Part shown: one piece after another, positions 42,506-54,899 of the stretch
Position numbering within the stretch: position 1 is the stretch's first letter
Layout of the letters: each line of letters opens with the position of its first letter
From: Euphorbia lathyris
Lineage: Eukaryota > Streptophyta > Magnoliopsida > Malpighiales > Euphorbiaceae
Direction: 5' to 3'
DNA: 64,000 nt
Assembly (NCBI RefSeq): GCF_963576675.1
Contig: NC_088916.1
Coordinates: 88,553,501 to 88,617,500, forward strand
The notes under the pieces: generated by a model
Databases searched by the model: none
What the model saw: the letters and a program-made list of their open reading frames with translations, nothing else
Told to the model about the DNA's origin: nothing
Translations under genes and position numbers: made by a program

Positions 42506-44428
42506 TGAAGGAAAATAGGCAAATGTTTGGCAGCGGAAATATAAATATTTTAACCCATTTCCTTAAACCAAGATCCGTTAATCGTTATTTCATACAAGGA
42601 AGGATAGAAGGAAATACCTTTTTGAAGAACTATCTACAGTTGCTAGCGAAGTGCCCTCAACTCTAGTTCCGAGTTCACGAGCACAAACCAAAAGACAAGA
42701 TCAAGCAAATTAGAATCTCAACCAATGAATAGCAACCAAAATAGATTGCCTCTAACAAGTCAACACAAGATCAAGGATAAAGAGAAAGAGATGAAATCAA
42801 TAGAATGGAAGCGAGCGGAGCAATTTCTTCTTCTACAATAGACTGGTCGAAATTCTCTCTCTGTTCCGGATTAACCCAATATACCTATAAGGGGGGATAT
42901 ATATAGCCTCTTGTATCTAAAACCTTAGTTAGATAGAATTAGGTTACTTCTTTTGAGTTTTATTCTAAAATAAAACTTCATAAATATTATCTATGGTTTT
43001 TAGATAACTTCTTTATAGTTTTATTCTAAAATAAAACTTCATAAATATTATCCACAGTTTTAGATAACTTCTTTATAGTTTTATTCTAAAATAAAACTTC
43101 ATAAATATTATCTAAAGTTATATCTAAATATAAAGATAACATTAGGTTGTTTGGTAAAATAATATTTAGAAGCATTTAACCATTTTAAACCTTCTTACTT
43201 AATTATTCAATAATTATAATCTAATTATAATTGACTAAAATAAATTAATTCTCATATGTATATATATATAATACATGTATTTCCCCTTTTTCTATTTGGG
43301 CCTTTATATTGGGCTTCCATCTATTAATTAACATCCATTCCTCTTTTGGTTCCAAGTCTTATGTGTGACCCATTAGGTTCTTATTACTACTAGCCGTATA
43401 CAACCATTAAATTAATTTCCCAAAGTTAATTTTAATCTTTGTATAACGGAATGGGTGCGAGGACTGTGATAGGCAGAATCGTAAACATTCCCCCAGAGTT
43501 ATAAGAAGACAGGTTGATTCCGTCGTTGACCTTTCCGTATTAGTTACAGTATAATTCGATCCTTCATCAACTACATCCTTGAACAGAATCTTATGACTAT
43601 GGATAATGTCAAGTCACATATAGCGAGACGTTCGTTTTACTTGTACAGGCCGAGTTAACTCCAATTAGATAGGTTAAGTGAAATCTGCATTTCAAGTCTT
43701 AAGCTATCACCTTGCAAGGATTTAGAGTCAAGTCTTCCACAAGCGATCCTTGGACGTATCTCCCATTTATCAGGAGTGACAAATGCTCAATCCAATGTTA
43801 ACTATCCTGCAATTACTTCCTATGGTACCCAACGCCTGCCCGCACACACCCCAGAGTCATCTCTGTTATGGATCGTGTTTGAACAGAGTCAAAGTATCAC
43901 ATTCCATAATCCAGAATCACTAATTAACAATCCTTTGAGTCTGAGGATTACTTATACCTATTAATACCAATGTGATGAACAGGTGACAGGGATAAATCCA
44001 TCCATCCTGTTATCTCAAGTCGGGTCCCCAATCCTAGAGAACGACGTTTCATCGGATCTATATAACTGTCCAGATATCTATATATATGAAGCTTGTGAGA
44101 TCAGCTTTCTGTCGGACAGAAGACATTGTTACATACAAGTCTCAACAGTGATATATCAATCCTAAACATATCACTTGACTTGGGGTGGTTTTAAGTTTAT
44201 TAGTTTATTATAAAGTTTTGTCTCACTTCATGCTTGTATGAACACTTTATAATCACTTTAAACAAACTTACGGATTTCCTTTTATTGGACTTTATGTAGT
44301 GCTTAAAGGGATTGCCTTTATATAGTTATAAAACATATATCTCAATAAAACAAATGATATAAAGAACAATTCATTTATATTAAGTTTGTATCCTGCAACA
44401 ATTGTCTATAGGACACTAAACCCCAACA
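42506..44428 (-). mobile_element. Copia array LTR 1 (3' end of the array, minus orientation), 1,923 bp
   Basis: The ends are TGAAGGAAAATAGG and TAAACCCCAACA. A TATA box lies on the minus strand (42897-42906), putting the transcript start about 1.5 kb into the LTR. A 60-bp unit (TTTTATTCTAAAATAAAACT core) is tandemly repeated three times at about 42946-43123. It differs from LTR 2 and LTR 3 at several sites where those two agree (for example 43192-43250 and 44292-44345). Confidence 0.95.
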
Positions 44429-44442
44429 TACTCCCACTTGGA

Positions 44443-47029
44443 CTAAAGCCAATTGTTTCTAAAACTTATCCCAGTAGAAGCTAAATGACGATCATGTACT
44501 TTCTGGGTTAAAGGCTTTGTCAACGGATCTACAACGCTGTCCTCTGTAGGTACTCTTTCTATTCTCACATCTCCTCTAGCCACAATCTCTCTTATGATGT
44601 GGTATCGCTTTAGGTAGTGCTTGGATGCATTATGAGACTGTGATTCCTTTGCTTGCGCAATGGCTCCATTGTTATCACAGTACAGAGTAATGGGATTGAT
44701 AATGTCAGGCACCACACCTAGTTCTGTAATGAAGTTTCTAATCCAAACTGCTTCCTTTGCTGCTTCCGCAGCAGCGATGTACTCTGACTCGGTCGTAGAG
44801 AAAGCTACGCTTCCCTGCTTGGAACTTTTCCAACTGACCGCGCCCCCATTCAAGATAAACAGGTATCCTGATTGGGATTTAAAATCATTCTCATCTGTGA
44901 GATGACTAGCGTCTGAAAACCCTTCAATTTTCAGATCTCCTTCTCCGTACACTAGGAACATATCTTTAGTCCTTCTCAAGTACTTAAGAATGTTCTTGAC
45001 GGCAATCCAATGCTCGTCTCCCGGATTCCCTTTGTAACGACTCGTTACAGATAACGCGAACGCTACGTCAGGTCTAGTGCATAGCATAGCATACATAATC
45101 GAACCGATCGCGCTGGCGTATGGGACTACAGCCATGCGTCGTTTGTCATCATCAGTTTTAGGACATTGATGATTGTTTAACTTTATTCCATGTAGCATGG
45201 GTAAGTTACCTCGTTTCGATTCAAGCATGCTAAACCGATTTAGCACCTTTTCAATGTATGTAGCCTGTGAAAGACCAAGCAGTCTTCTCGATCTATCTCT
45301 ATAGATCTTTATACCAAGTATATAAGTTGCTTCACCAAGGTCTTTCATTGAGAAGTTACCGGATAACCATACTTTTACCGACTGTAATAGAGCAATGTCA
45401 TTTCCCATTAACAGTATATCGTCCACATATAGTATGAGAAATGCTATAGAGCTCCCACTTGCTTTCTTGTAAATGCAAGCTTCTTCGCAATTTTGTTCAA
45501 AACCAAATTGTTTTATGGTTTCGTCAAAACGCTTATTCCAGCCTAGCCTTGTAGGTGCTAACCTTTCCATCCATGTCAGTCTTCTTTTTGAAGATCCACC
45601 TGCACCCAATAGGAATTATCCCTTCGGGTGGATCAACCAAAGTCCACACTTGGTTAGTATACATGGAATCCATTTCAGAATCCATGGCCTCAAGCCATGC
45701 TTTAGAATCTGGACTAGTAAGAGCCTCTTCGTAGTTTTCGGGTTCGTCGTCAAACACGGGAACCTCGTTATCATCTCCCACTAGAAAACCATATCTAACT
45801 GGGAGTTCACGAACTCTTCGTGATCTACGAATAGGTGCCACTAGAGTCTCATCTAATGGGACTTCTTCGGGTACCTCAACTACTTCAGTTGTTTCAATCG
45901 GCGTTTCTTCCTCTTGAACTTCGTCGAGTTCAATCACGTTTCCCTTTTGTGTTTCTTCGAGAAACTCTTTCTCTAAGAAGGTTGCGTGCTTGGATACGAT
46001 TACTTTCTGATCATCTGGATGATAGAAGTAATATCCCATAGTTTCCTTAGGGTATCCAATGAAGAAACATTTATCAGATTTAGAATCTAGTTTGTCGGAC
46101 GCAATGCGTTTGACATACGCTGAACAACCCCATACTCTCATAAATGAGAACACGGGTTTCCTACCAATGAACAATTCATATGGTGTGGAACAAGCGGATT
46201 TAGTTGGTACTCGGTTCAGGGTGAAGAGGGCGGTTTCTAAGGCATTGCCCCAGAACGTCTTTGGAAGTAAGGTGATGCTCATCATGGATCGTACCATATC
46301 TAAATGGGTACGGTATCTCCTCTCGGGTACACCATTGTGTTGTGGTGTATAGGGAGGTGTCCATTGTGAGCATATCCCACATTCAGTTAGATAATTCAGA
46401 AAATCATCTAAAAGATATTCGCCACCTCGATCGGATCGAAGCGTCTTTATTTTCTTTCCTAATTGATTGTCCACTTCATTCTTGAAGCATTTGAACTTGT
46501 CAAAAGCTTCTGATTTGTGCCTCATCAAGTAGATGTAACCATGTCGAGTATGGTCATCTATGAAGCTTATGAAGAATCTGAATCCTCCTCTTTCTTGAAC
46601 TGACATAGGACCGCATACATCTGAATGAATAAGTCCTAGAGTGTCTGATACACGCTCACCTTTATTGCTAAAGGGTGTCTTTGTCATTTTACCTTTTAAA
46701 CATGATTCGCATGTTTCTAATGATTCAGGATCAATTGGATCTATAAGCCCATCTGAATGTAGCTTTAGCATGCGTCTCTTGTTTATATGACAATGCCACA
46801 AGTAAGTTGAATTATCTAGCTTATGTCTTTTGGTATCAATTGCGAAAACAGAAATCAACACATAAATCCCATTTTGTGATATTCCTGAGAAATAGAAAAT
46901 CGAATCTCTATAAACTTTGCAATGTTTGTTCTTTATAGAACATACCAGACGTTGGAGTACCAGCTTTTCCCTTCTGGAGGGTAGCTCGGTACAAAGAACA
47001 ATTTCTCTTCCAATGCCCCACGTCACCAT
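44443..47029 (-). pseudogene. Copia pol, internal copy 1: integrase and RT/RNase H, frame broken by a 272-bp deletion
   Basis: The integrase frame (47029-45533) has an altered zinc region (WHCHINKRRM, CESCLKG). The core motifs are HSDVCGP, FIDDHTR, LRSDRGGEY and NGVPERR, and the start of RT is at SPDSKAWLEAMDSEMDSMY. Against copy 2 the DNA equivalent to 52411-52682 is missing, removing the first RT motifs (DYDETFSPVA, MDVKTAFLNG) and shifting the frame. The second frame (45609-44443) has NKRFDETIKQFGFEQNC, LYVDDILLMGND and the RNase H (GFSDASH, TTESEYIAAAEAAKEAVWI) to a stop 14 bp before the LTR. A protease is absent upstream. It cannot produce active enzymes. Confidence 0.92.
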
Positions 47030-47755
47030 AATAGTGGCACTTTCTTTTAGGCTTCTTCACTTCCTTTCCCTTAACTTTAGTGGGCATGGCTTTCTTACCT
47101 TTCTTGGGATGTTTAGGATTGGGAGAATTCCCTTTCCTCTTCTTTGATCCCTCTATGACAAGAGTCGGTATAGCCTTGTCTTTCTGAATATTGGGTTCAA
47201 CTGACTTGAGCATATTTGCAAGTTCTTCAAGAGAGGTTTGCAAGTTATTCATCTGATAGTTCATGATGAACTATGAATAACTCTTTGGGAGGGATTGAAG
47301 AATTAAGTCTACACTTAGTTCGTTATCCATCGCGAATCCAATACTAGAAAATTTGGTAATGTAGCCAATCATCTTGACACAATGTGTCATTATAGATGTG
47401 CCCTCTTGCATCTTGCAACGATATAGCAACTTGGATATCTCGTAGCGTTCGCACCTAGTCTGTTTCCCAAACAGTTCCTTTAGGTGCATGATGATGGAAC
47501 AGGCATAGTTGCCTTTGTAATTGCGATGTCATCGATGCAAGTATGATGCATCCGGCATGATCGTCATCAGCCTTGTGCTTTTGATAAGCATCGATTGGGA
47601 GCATCATCCTCAGGGATAGGGGGTATCGATGTATCAAATACATACCCTATTTTATCGAACTTCAAAACGATTTTGAGGTTACGAAACCAGTCGGTGAAGT
47701 TTGAACTATTCAACTTGTTATCGGTAAGTATATTTTGCAGATTGGTGTTAGTCAT
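46908..47755 (-). pseudogene. Copia gag, internal copy 1, broken
   Basis: It starts MTNTNLQNILTDNKLNSSNF at 47755 and reaches EDDAPN. Then the frame shifts (DAYQKHKADDDHAGCIILAS), shifts back to MHLKELFGKQTRCERYEISK, LLYRCKMQEGTSIMTHCVKM and a TAG after LPKSYS (47271). It then continues in frame with NYQMNNLQTSLEELANMLKS. The zinc knuckle is KCHYYGDVGHWKRNC, with Tyr where the second Cys should be. It ends TSGMFY, after which integrase-type sequence follows directly, so no DSG/DTG protease exists. All of these breaks except minor ones are shared with copy 2. Confidence 0.9.
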
Positions 47756-49363
47756 GATTTTAAGAGTGTTTAATTAAACTTGAGAGTGAGAAAGAGTAGA
47801 CGTATGTCATTCATTTGCTTTAAAGTATCACAATCTAAAATTATAGGCCTTTTAATTTATTTCAGATTGCTCCCACTATTTTGCCAAATTAATAACCCTC
47901 CATATTAATTCGAAGAATTTCACAAATCCTTTAGTGAGCTAGAATCCTAACTCCTGAGATTTCGCCTTGAGTTTGGCCAACAAGTAGTCTCATTTGTTAG
48001 GTAGATTCATGCAATCAATCACATCTCGAATGTGATTCCTAGGTTATTGGGTTACTAACCACATTAGTAACTAATATGTCATTCATATTAATCCCAACCA
48101 TTTTTCCCATTAGTTTATGACAACATGAGTTTGCCCATCCAATTATCATAATCTAATTTAAGTATTACCCCATATTCATGAAAGAACGATTTTCGATAAT
48201 CCAGGTGTTACCATAAGACCCCGAGCTTGACTTTAGCAAACAACCCAAAGGCCCCCAGTACTGCCGGCTGAATTATAATATTAGGGAGGGGCAACCGATT
48301 CTAATAACTTGCTTATTTACTTAACTTTTTAATGAGAGATTTTTATTTAAGTCTCATAATCTAACTTAGTCTTGATTTGCTTTAGCATACATCAGACACA
48401 CATACATACATACATTGACGTTATGGACATATCATCTAAATTATTCCGTCGAGCCAGAGACGGAATAAAAGGCCAAACCTAAGGAAATACTAACTATTAC
48501 ATATTTCTCTTTAGGTCCCCCGTCTTCTCCATGGCGCCTTGAAATTACATATTAATTTCTATACTACTAAAAGAAAACTTCAATTGAATTGAAGGGAATT
48601 AGATGAGAGGAGAAATTACAATAGATAGTAGAAAGGCAGGACGCGCAGGCCCTATTTCAAAAATACCAAAAGACTAAAGAGAGGGTCCAAATATGTCCAT
48701 AACTCCAAACATGCATAGACTCAATTAAATAAATTTAATTGGTTGATTACATAACTATCTTATGTAATATTTATGTTAATCACATTAACTTATCAAATTA
48801 ACTTTCATCCAATTTTACTTCTAATAATTTCGTATCTTTTATATTAATCCTTAGATTAATATAACTATACAAAATGTTAATTATGCACGTCCCATTTATT
48901 TTGATTTTAATTCATTTAATATTTTGATTTACAAATTGGTAAAACAAACTTTTAAACAAATTTTCATTCGATAATCAAAACAGAAAACTATCAATTTCTG
49001 AAACATATATATTTAAATATAAAAACGATTTTAAATATATATATATATCAGTTCTAAAACGGTTTTAAAACGATTTTCAGAAAATAGAAAAAACTACTAT
49101 AGATTTCCGTTTTATCTTCAGAATTAATAAAACTGATTTTATCAATCTAACTATAAAACTAATAGATTTCGTTATCGTGATTATCAACTAAAATAATTAG
49201 GAACATATGCATAATCTATTTTAATTAACAATTAATTAAAATTTATTTATCCTTAGGATTAATTAATCAAAACTTATTTATCAATTAACCTAACCATAAA
49301 TATTTATTCAATCCTATTGAAAAACTTCTAAATTTTCATATATGAAATAACGGATTTAACGAC
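47756..49363 (-). other. Untranslated leader of copia internal copy 1
   Basis: About 1.6 kb between the PBS and the gag start, AT-rich with no coding frame. It is long for a copia element. A segment of about 35 bp at 48137-48170 is missing in copy 2. Confidence 0.6.
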
Positions 49364-49376
49364 GGCTCTGATACCA
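49364..49376 (-). promoter_or_regulatory. Primer-binding site of copia copy 1
   Basis: The minus strand reads TGGTATCAGAGCC, one base after the LTR end CTTCA. It is complementary to initiator tRNA-Met. Confidence 0.92.
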
Positions 49377-49377
49377 C

Positions 49378-51300
49378 TGAAGGAAAATAGGCAAATGTTT
49401 GGCAGCGGAAATATAAAATTTTTAACCTATTTCCTTAAACCAAGATCCGTTAATCGTTATTTCATACAAGGAATGATAGAAGGAAATACCTTTTTGAAGA
49501 ACTATCTACAGTTGCTAGCGAAGTGCCCTCAACTCTAGTTCCGAGTTCACGAGCACAAACCAAAAGACAAGATCAAACAAGTTAGAATCTCAACCAATGA
49601 ATAGCAACCAAAATAGATTGCCTCTAACAAGTCAACACAAGATCAAGGATAAACAGAAAGAGATGAAATCAATAGAATGGAAGCGAGCGGAGCAATTTCT
49701 TCTTCTACAATAGATTGGTCGAAATTCTCTCTCTGTTCCGGATTAACCCAATATACCTATAAGGGGGGATATATATAGCCTCTTGTATCTAAAACCTTAG
49801 TTAGATAGAATTAGGTTACTTCTTTTGAGTTTTATTCTAAAATAAAACTTCATAAATATTATCTATGGTTTTTAGATAACTTCTTTATAGTTTTATTCTA
49901 AAATAAAACTTCATAAATATTATCCACAGTTTTAGATAACTTCTTTATAGTTTTATTCTAAAATAAAACTTCATAAATATTATCTAAAGTTATATCTAAA
50001 TATAAAGATAACATTAGGTTGTTTGGTAAAATAATATTTAGAAGCATTTAACCATTTTAAACCTTCTAACTTAATTATTCAATAATTATAATCTAATCAT
50101 AATTGACTAAAATAAATTAATTCTCATATGTATATATATATAATACATGTATTTCCCCTTTTTCTATTTGGGCCTTTATATTGGGCTTCCATCTATTAAT
50201 TAACATCCATTCCTCTTTTGGTTCCAAGTCTTATGTGTGACCCGTTAGGTTCTTATTACTACTAGCCGTATACAACCATTAAATTAATTTCCCAAAGTTA
50301 ATTTTAATCTTTGTATAACGGAATGAGTGCGAGGACTGTGATAGGCAGAACCGTAAACATTCCCCCAGAGTTATAAGAAGACAGGTTGATTCCGTCGTTG
50401 ACCTTTCCGTATTAGTTACAGTATAATTCGATCCTTCATCAACTATATCCTTGAACAGAATCTTATGACTATGGATAATGTCAAGTCACATATAGCGAGA
50501 CGTTCGTTTTACTTGTACAGGCCGAGTTAACTCCAATTAGATAGGTTAAGTGAAATCTGTATTTCAAGTCTTAAGCTATCACCTTGCAAGGATTTAGAGT
50601 CAAGTCTTCCACAAGCGATCCTTGGACGTATCTCCCATTTATCAGGAGTGACAAATGCTCAATCCAATGTTAACTATCCTGCAATTACTTCCTATGGTAC
50701 CCAACACCTGCCCGCACACACCCTAGAGTCATCTCTGTTATGGATCGTGTTTGAACAGAGTCAAAGTATCACATTCCATAATCCAGAATCACTAATTAAC
50801 AATCCTTTGAGTCTGAGGATTACTTATACCTATTAATACCAATGTGATGAACAGGTGACAGGGATAAATCCATCCATCCTGTTATCTCAAGTCGGGTCCG
50901 CAATCCTAATGAACGACGTTTCATCGGATCTATGTAACTGTCCAGATATCTATATATATGAAGCTTGTGAGATCAGCTTTCTGTCGGACAGAAGACATTG
51001 TTACATACAAGTCTCAACAGTGATATATCAATCCTAAACATATCACTTGACTTGGGGTGGTTTTAAGTTTATTAGTTTATTATAAAGTTTTGTCTCACTT
51101 CATGCTTGTATGAACACTTTATAATCACTTTAAACAAACTTACGGATTTCCTTTTATTAGACTTTATTTAGTGCTTAAAGGGATTGCCTTTATATAGTTA
51201 TAAAACATATATCTCATTAAAACAAATGATATAAAGAACAATTCATTTATATTAAGTTTGTATCCTGCAACAATTGTCTATAGGACACTAAACCCCAACA
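49378..51300 (-). mobile_element. Copia array LTR 2 (shared middle LTR), 1,923 bp
   Basis: Same ends as LTR 1. It serves both as the 5' LTR of copy 1 (PBS at 49364) and the 3' LTR of copy 2 (the purine tract AAGTGGGAG lies just before it on the minus strand, 51301 on). No target duplication is seen at either edge, unlike the outer ends. It includes the 60-bp triple repeat (about 49816-49994) and the TATA box (49769-49778). Confidence 0.95.
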
Positions 51301-51314
51301 TACTCCCACTTGGA

Positions 51315-54173
51315 CTAAAGCCAATTGTTTCTAAAACTTATCCCAGTAGAAGCTAAATGACGATCATGTACTTTCTGGGTTAAAGGCTTTGTCAACGGAT
51401 CTGCAACGTTGTCCTCTGTAGGTACTCTTTCTATTCTCACATCTCCTCTAGCCACAATCTCTCTTATGATGTGGTATCGCTTTAGGTAGTGCTTGGATGC
51501 ATTATGAGACCGTGGTTCCTTTGCTTGCGCAATGGCTCCATTGTTATCACAGTACAGAGTAATGGGATTGACAATGTCAGGCACCACACCTAGTTCTGTA
51601 ATGAACTTTCTAATCCAAACTGCTTCCTTTGCTGCTTCCGCAGCAGCGATGTACTCTGACTCGGTCGTAGAGAAACCTACGCTTCCCTGCTTGGAACTTT
51701 TCCAACTGACCGCGCCCCCATTCAAGATAAACAGGTATCCTGATTGGGATTTAAAATCATTCTCATCTGTGAGATGACTAGCGTCTGAAAACCCTTCAAT
51801 TTTCAGATCTCTTTCTCTGTACACTAGGAACATATCTTTAGTCCTTCTCAAGTACTTAAGAATGTTCTTGATGGCAATCCAATGCTCGTCTCTCGGATTC
51901 CCTTGGTAACGACTCGTTACAGATAACGCGAACGCTACGTCAGGTCTAGTGCATAGCATAGCATACATAATCGAACCGATCGCGCTGGTGTATGGGACTA
52001 CAACCATGCGTCGTTTGTCATCATCAGTTTTAGGACATTGATGATTGTTTAACTTTATTCCATGTAGCATGGGTAAGTTACCTCGTTTCGATTCAAGCAT
52101 GCTAAACCGATTTAGCACCTTTTCAATGTATGTAGCCTGTGAAAGACCAAGCAGTCTTCTCGATCTATCTCTATAGATCTTTATACCAAGTATATAAGCT
52201 TCTTCACCAAGGTCTTTCATTGAGAAGTTACCGGATAACCATACTTTTACCGACTGTAATAGAGCAATGTCATTTCCCATTAACAGTATATCGTCCACAT
52301 ATAGTATGAGAAATGCTATAGAGCTCCCACTTGCTTTCTTGTAAATGCAAGCTTCTTCGCAATTTTGTTCAAAACCAAATTGTTTTATGGTTTCGTCAAA
52401 ACGCTTATTCTAGCTTCTAGATGCTTGCTTGAGTCCATAGATGGATCTCTGAAGTTTGCAAACTTTATTTGCATCCTTTGATATAAAACCTTCAGGCTGC
52501 ATCATGTATACATCCTCAAGCAGGTTTCCGTTTAGGAAAGCTGTTTTCACATCCATTTGCCAAATCTCATAATCGTAGTGAGCGGCAATAGCAAGCATTA
52601 TTCTGATTGATTTGGACATAGCAACAGGAGAGAAGGTTTCATCATAATCAACACCTTGTTTCTGACGATATCCTTTCGCTACCAGCCTAGCCTTGTAGGT
52701 GCTAACCTTTCCATCCATGTCAGTCTTCTTTTTGAAGATCCACCTACACCCAATAGGAATTATCCCTTCGGGTGGATCAACCAAAGTCCACACTTGGTTA
52801 GTATACATGGAATCCATTTCAGAATCCATGGCCTCAAGCCATGCTTTAGAATCTGGACTAGTAAGAGCCTCTTCGTAGTTTTCGGGTTCGTCGTCAAACA
52901 TGGGAACCTCGTTATCATCTCCCACTAGAAAACCATATCTAACTGGGAGTTCACGAACTCTTCGTGATCTACGAATAGGTGCCACTAGAGTCTCATCTAA
53001 TGGGACTTCTTCGGGTACCTCAACCGCTTCAGTTGTTTCAGTCGGTGTTTCTTCCTCTTGAACTTCGTCGAGTTCAATCACGTTTCCCTTTTGTGTTTCT
53101 TCGAGAAACTCTTTCTCTAAGAAGGTTGCGTGCTTGGATACGATTACTTTCTGATCATCTGGATGATAGAAGTAATATCCCATAGTTTCCTTAGGGTATC
53201 CAATGAAGAAACATTTATCAGATTTAGAATCTAGTTTGTCGGACGCAATGCGTTTGACATACGCTGAACAACCCCATACTCTCATAAATGAGAACACGGG
53301 TTTCCTACCAACGAACAATTCATATGGTATGGAACAAGCGGATTTAGTTGGTACTCGGTTCAGGGTGAAAAGGGCGGTTTCTAAGGCATAGCCCCAGAAC
53401 TTCTTTGGAAGTAAGGCGATGCTCATCATGGATCGTACCATATCTAAATGGGTACGGTATCTCCTCTCGGGTACACCATTGTGTTGTGGTGTATAGGGAG
53501 GTGTCCATTGTGAGCATATCCCACATTCAGTTAGATAATTCAGAAAATCATCTGAAAGATATTCGCCACCTCGATCGGATCGAAGCGTCTTTATTTTATT
53601 TCCTAATTGATTTTCCACTTCATTCTTGAAGCATTTGAACTTGTCAAAAGCTTCTGATTTGTGCCTCATCAAGTAGATGTAACCATATCGAGTATGGTCA
53701 TCTATGAAGCTTATGAAGAATCTGAATCCTCCTCTTTCTTGGACTGACATAGGACCGCATACATCTGAATGAATAAGTCCTAGAGTGTCTGATACACGCT
53801 CACCTTTATTGCTAAAGGGTGTCTTTGTCATTTTACCTTTTAAACATGATTCGCATGTTTCCAATGATTCAGGATCAATTGGATCTATAAGCTCATCTGA
53901 ATGTAGCTTTAGCATGCGTCTCTTGTTTATATGACAATGCCACAAGTAAGTTGAATTATCTAGCTTATGTCTTTTGGTATCAATTGCGAAAACAGAAATC
54001 AACACATAAATCCCATTTTGTGATATTCCTGAGAAATAGAAAATCGAATCTCTATAAACATTGCAATGTTTGTTCTTTATAGAACATAACAGACGTTGGA
54101 GTACCGGCTTTTCCCTTCTAGAGGGTAGCTCGGTACAAAGAACAATTTCTCTTCCAATGCCCCACGTCACCAT
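51315..54173 (-). pseudogene. Copia pol, internal copy 2: integrase, RT and RNase H, split by one stop
   Basis: The first frame (54173-52410, 587 codons) spans integrase (HSDVCGP, LRSDRGGEY, NGVPERR) and the first RT motifs (DYDETFSPVAMSKSIRIMLA, WQMDVKTAFLNG, SIYGLKQASRS). A TAG at 52410-52412, where the family has Trp, ends it. The same frame continues with NKRFDETIKQFG, YVDDILLMGND and RNase H (GFSDASH, STTESEYIAAAEAAKEAVWI) to 51315. A single base change thus separates it from a continuous pol, but the missing protease and the altered integrase zinc region are shared with copy 1. Confidence 0.92.
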
Positions 54174-54899
54174 AATAGTGGCACTTTCTTTTGGGCTTCT
54201 TCACTTCCTTTCCCTTAACTTTAGTGGGCATGGCTTTCTTACCTTTCTTGGGATGTTTAGGATTGGGAGAATTCCCTTTCCTCTTCTTTGATCCCTCTAT
54301 GACAAGAGCCGGTATAGCCTTGTCTTTCTGAATATTGGGCTCAACTGACTTGAGCATATTTGCAAGTTCTTCAAGAGAGGTTTGCAAGTTATTCATCTGA
54401 TAGTTCATGATGAACTATGAATAACTCTTTGGGAGGGATTGAAGAATTAAGTCTACACTTAGTTCGTTATCCATCGCGAATCCAATACTAGAAAATTTGG
54501 TAATGTAGCCAATCATCTTGACACAATGTGTCATTATAGATGTGCCCTCTTGCATCTTGCAACGATATAGCAACTTGGATATCTCGTAGCGTTCGCACCT
54601 AGTCTGTTTCCTAAACAATTCCTTTAGGTGCACAATGATGGAACAGGCATAGTTGCCTTTGTAATTCCGATGTCATCGATGCAAGTATGATGCATCCGGC
54701 ATGATCGTCATCAGCCTTGTGCTTCTGATAAGCATCGATTGGGAGCATCATCCTCAGGGATAGGGGGTATTGATGTATCAAATACATACCCTATTTTATC
54801 GAACTTCAAAACGATTTTGAGGTTACGAAACCAGTCGGTGAAGTTTGAACTATTCAACTTGTTATCGGTAAGTATATTTTGCAGATTGGTGTTAGTCAT
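54118..54899 (-). pseudogene. Copia gag, internal copy 2, broken
   Basis: The same frame breaks as copy 1: stop after EDDAPNRCLSEAQG, shift near MHLKELF, TAG after LPKSYS, and KCHYYGDVGHWKRNC with the second knuckle Cys replaced. Only a few residues differ between the copies (for example K/E in CLSKAQG, G/R in LKELFGKQ). Confidence 0.9.

Noticed and set aside
42946..43123. Three regular 60-bp repeats in the LTR as a CRISPR-like or centromeric array
   Set aside because: Only three tandem units without spacers, the same in all three LTRs; it is an internal LTR duplication in a plant genome.
43776..44165. Plus-strand frames in the copia LTRs (also 50648-51037 and 57751-58140)
   Set aside because: They lie in LTR DNA opposite to the element's direction and recur only because the LTR is repeated.
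45473..47147. Plus-strand frames opposite the copia pol and gag
   Set aside because: They are complements of coding sequence recognised on the minus strand, and the same holds for the second copy.
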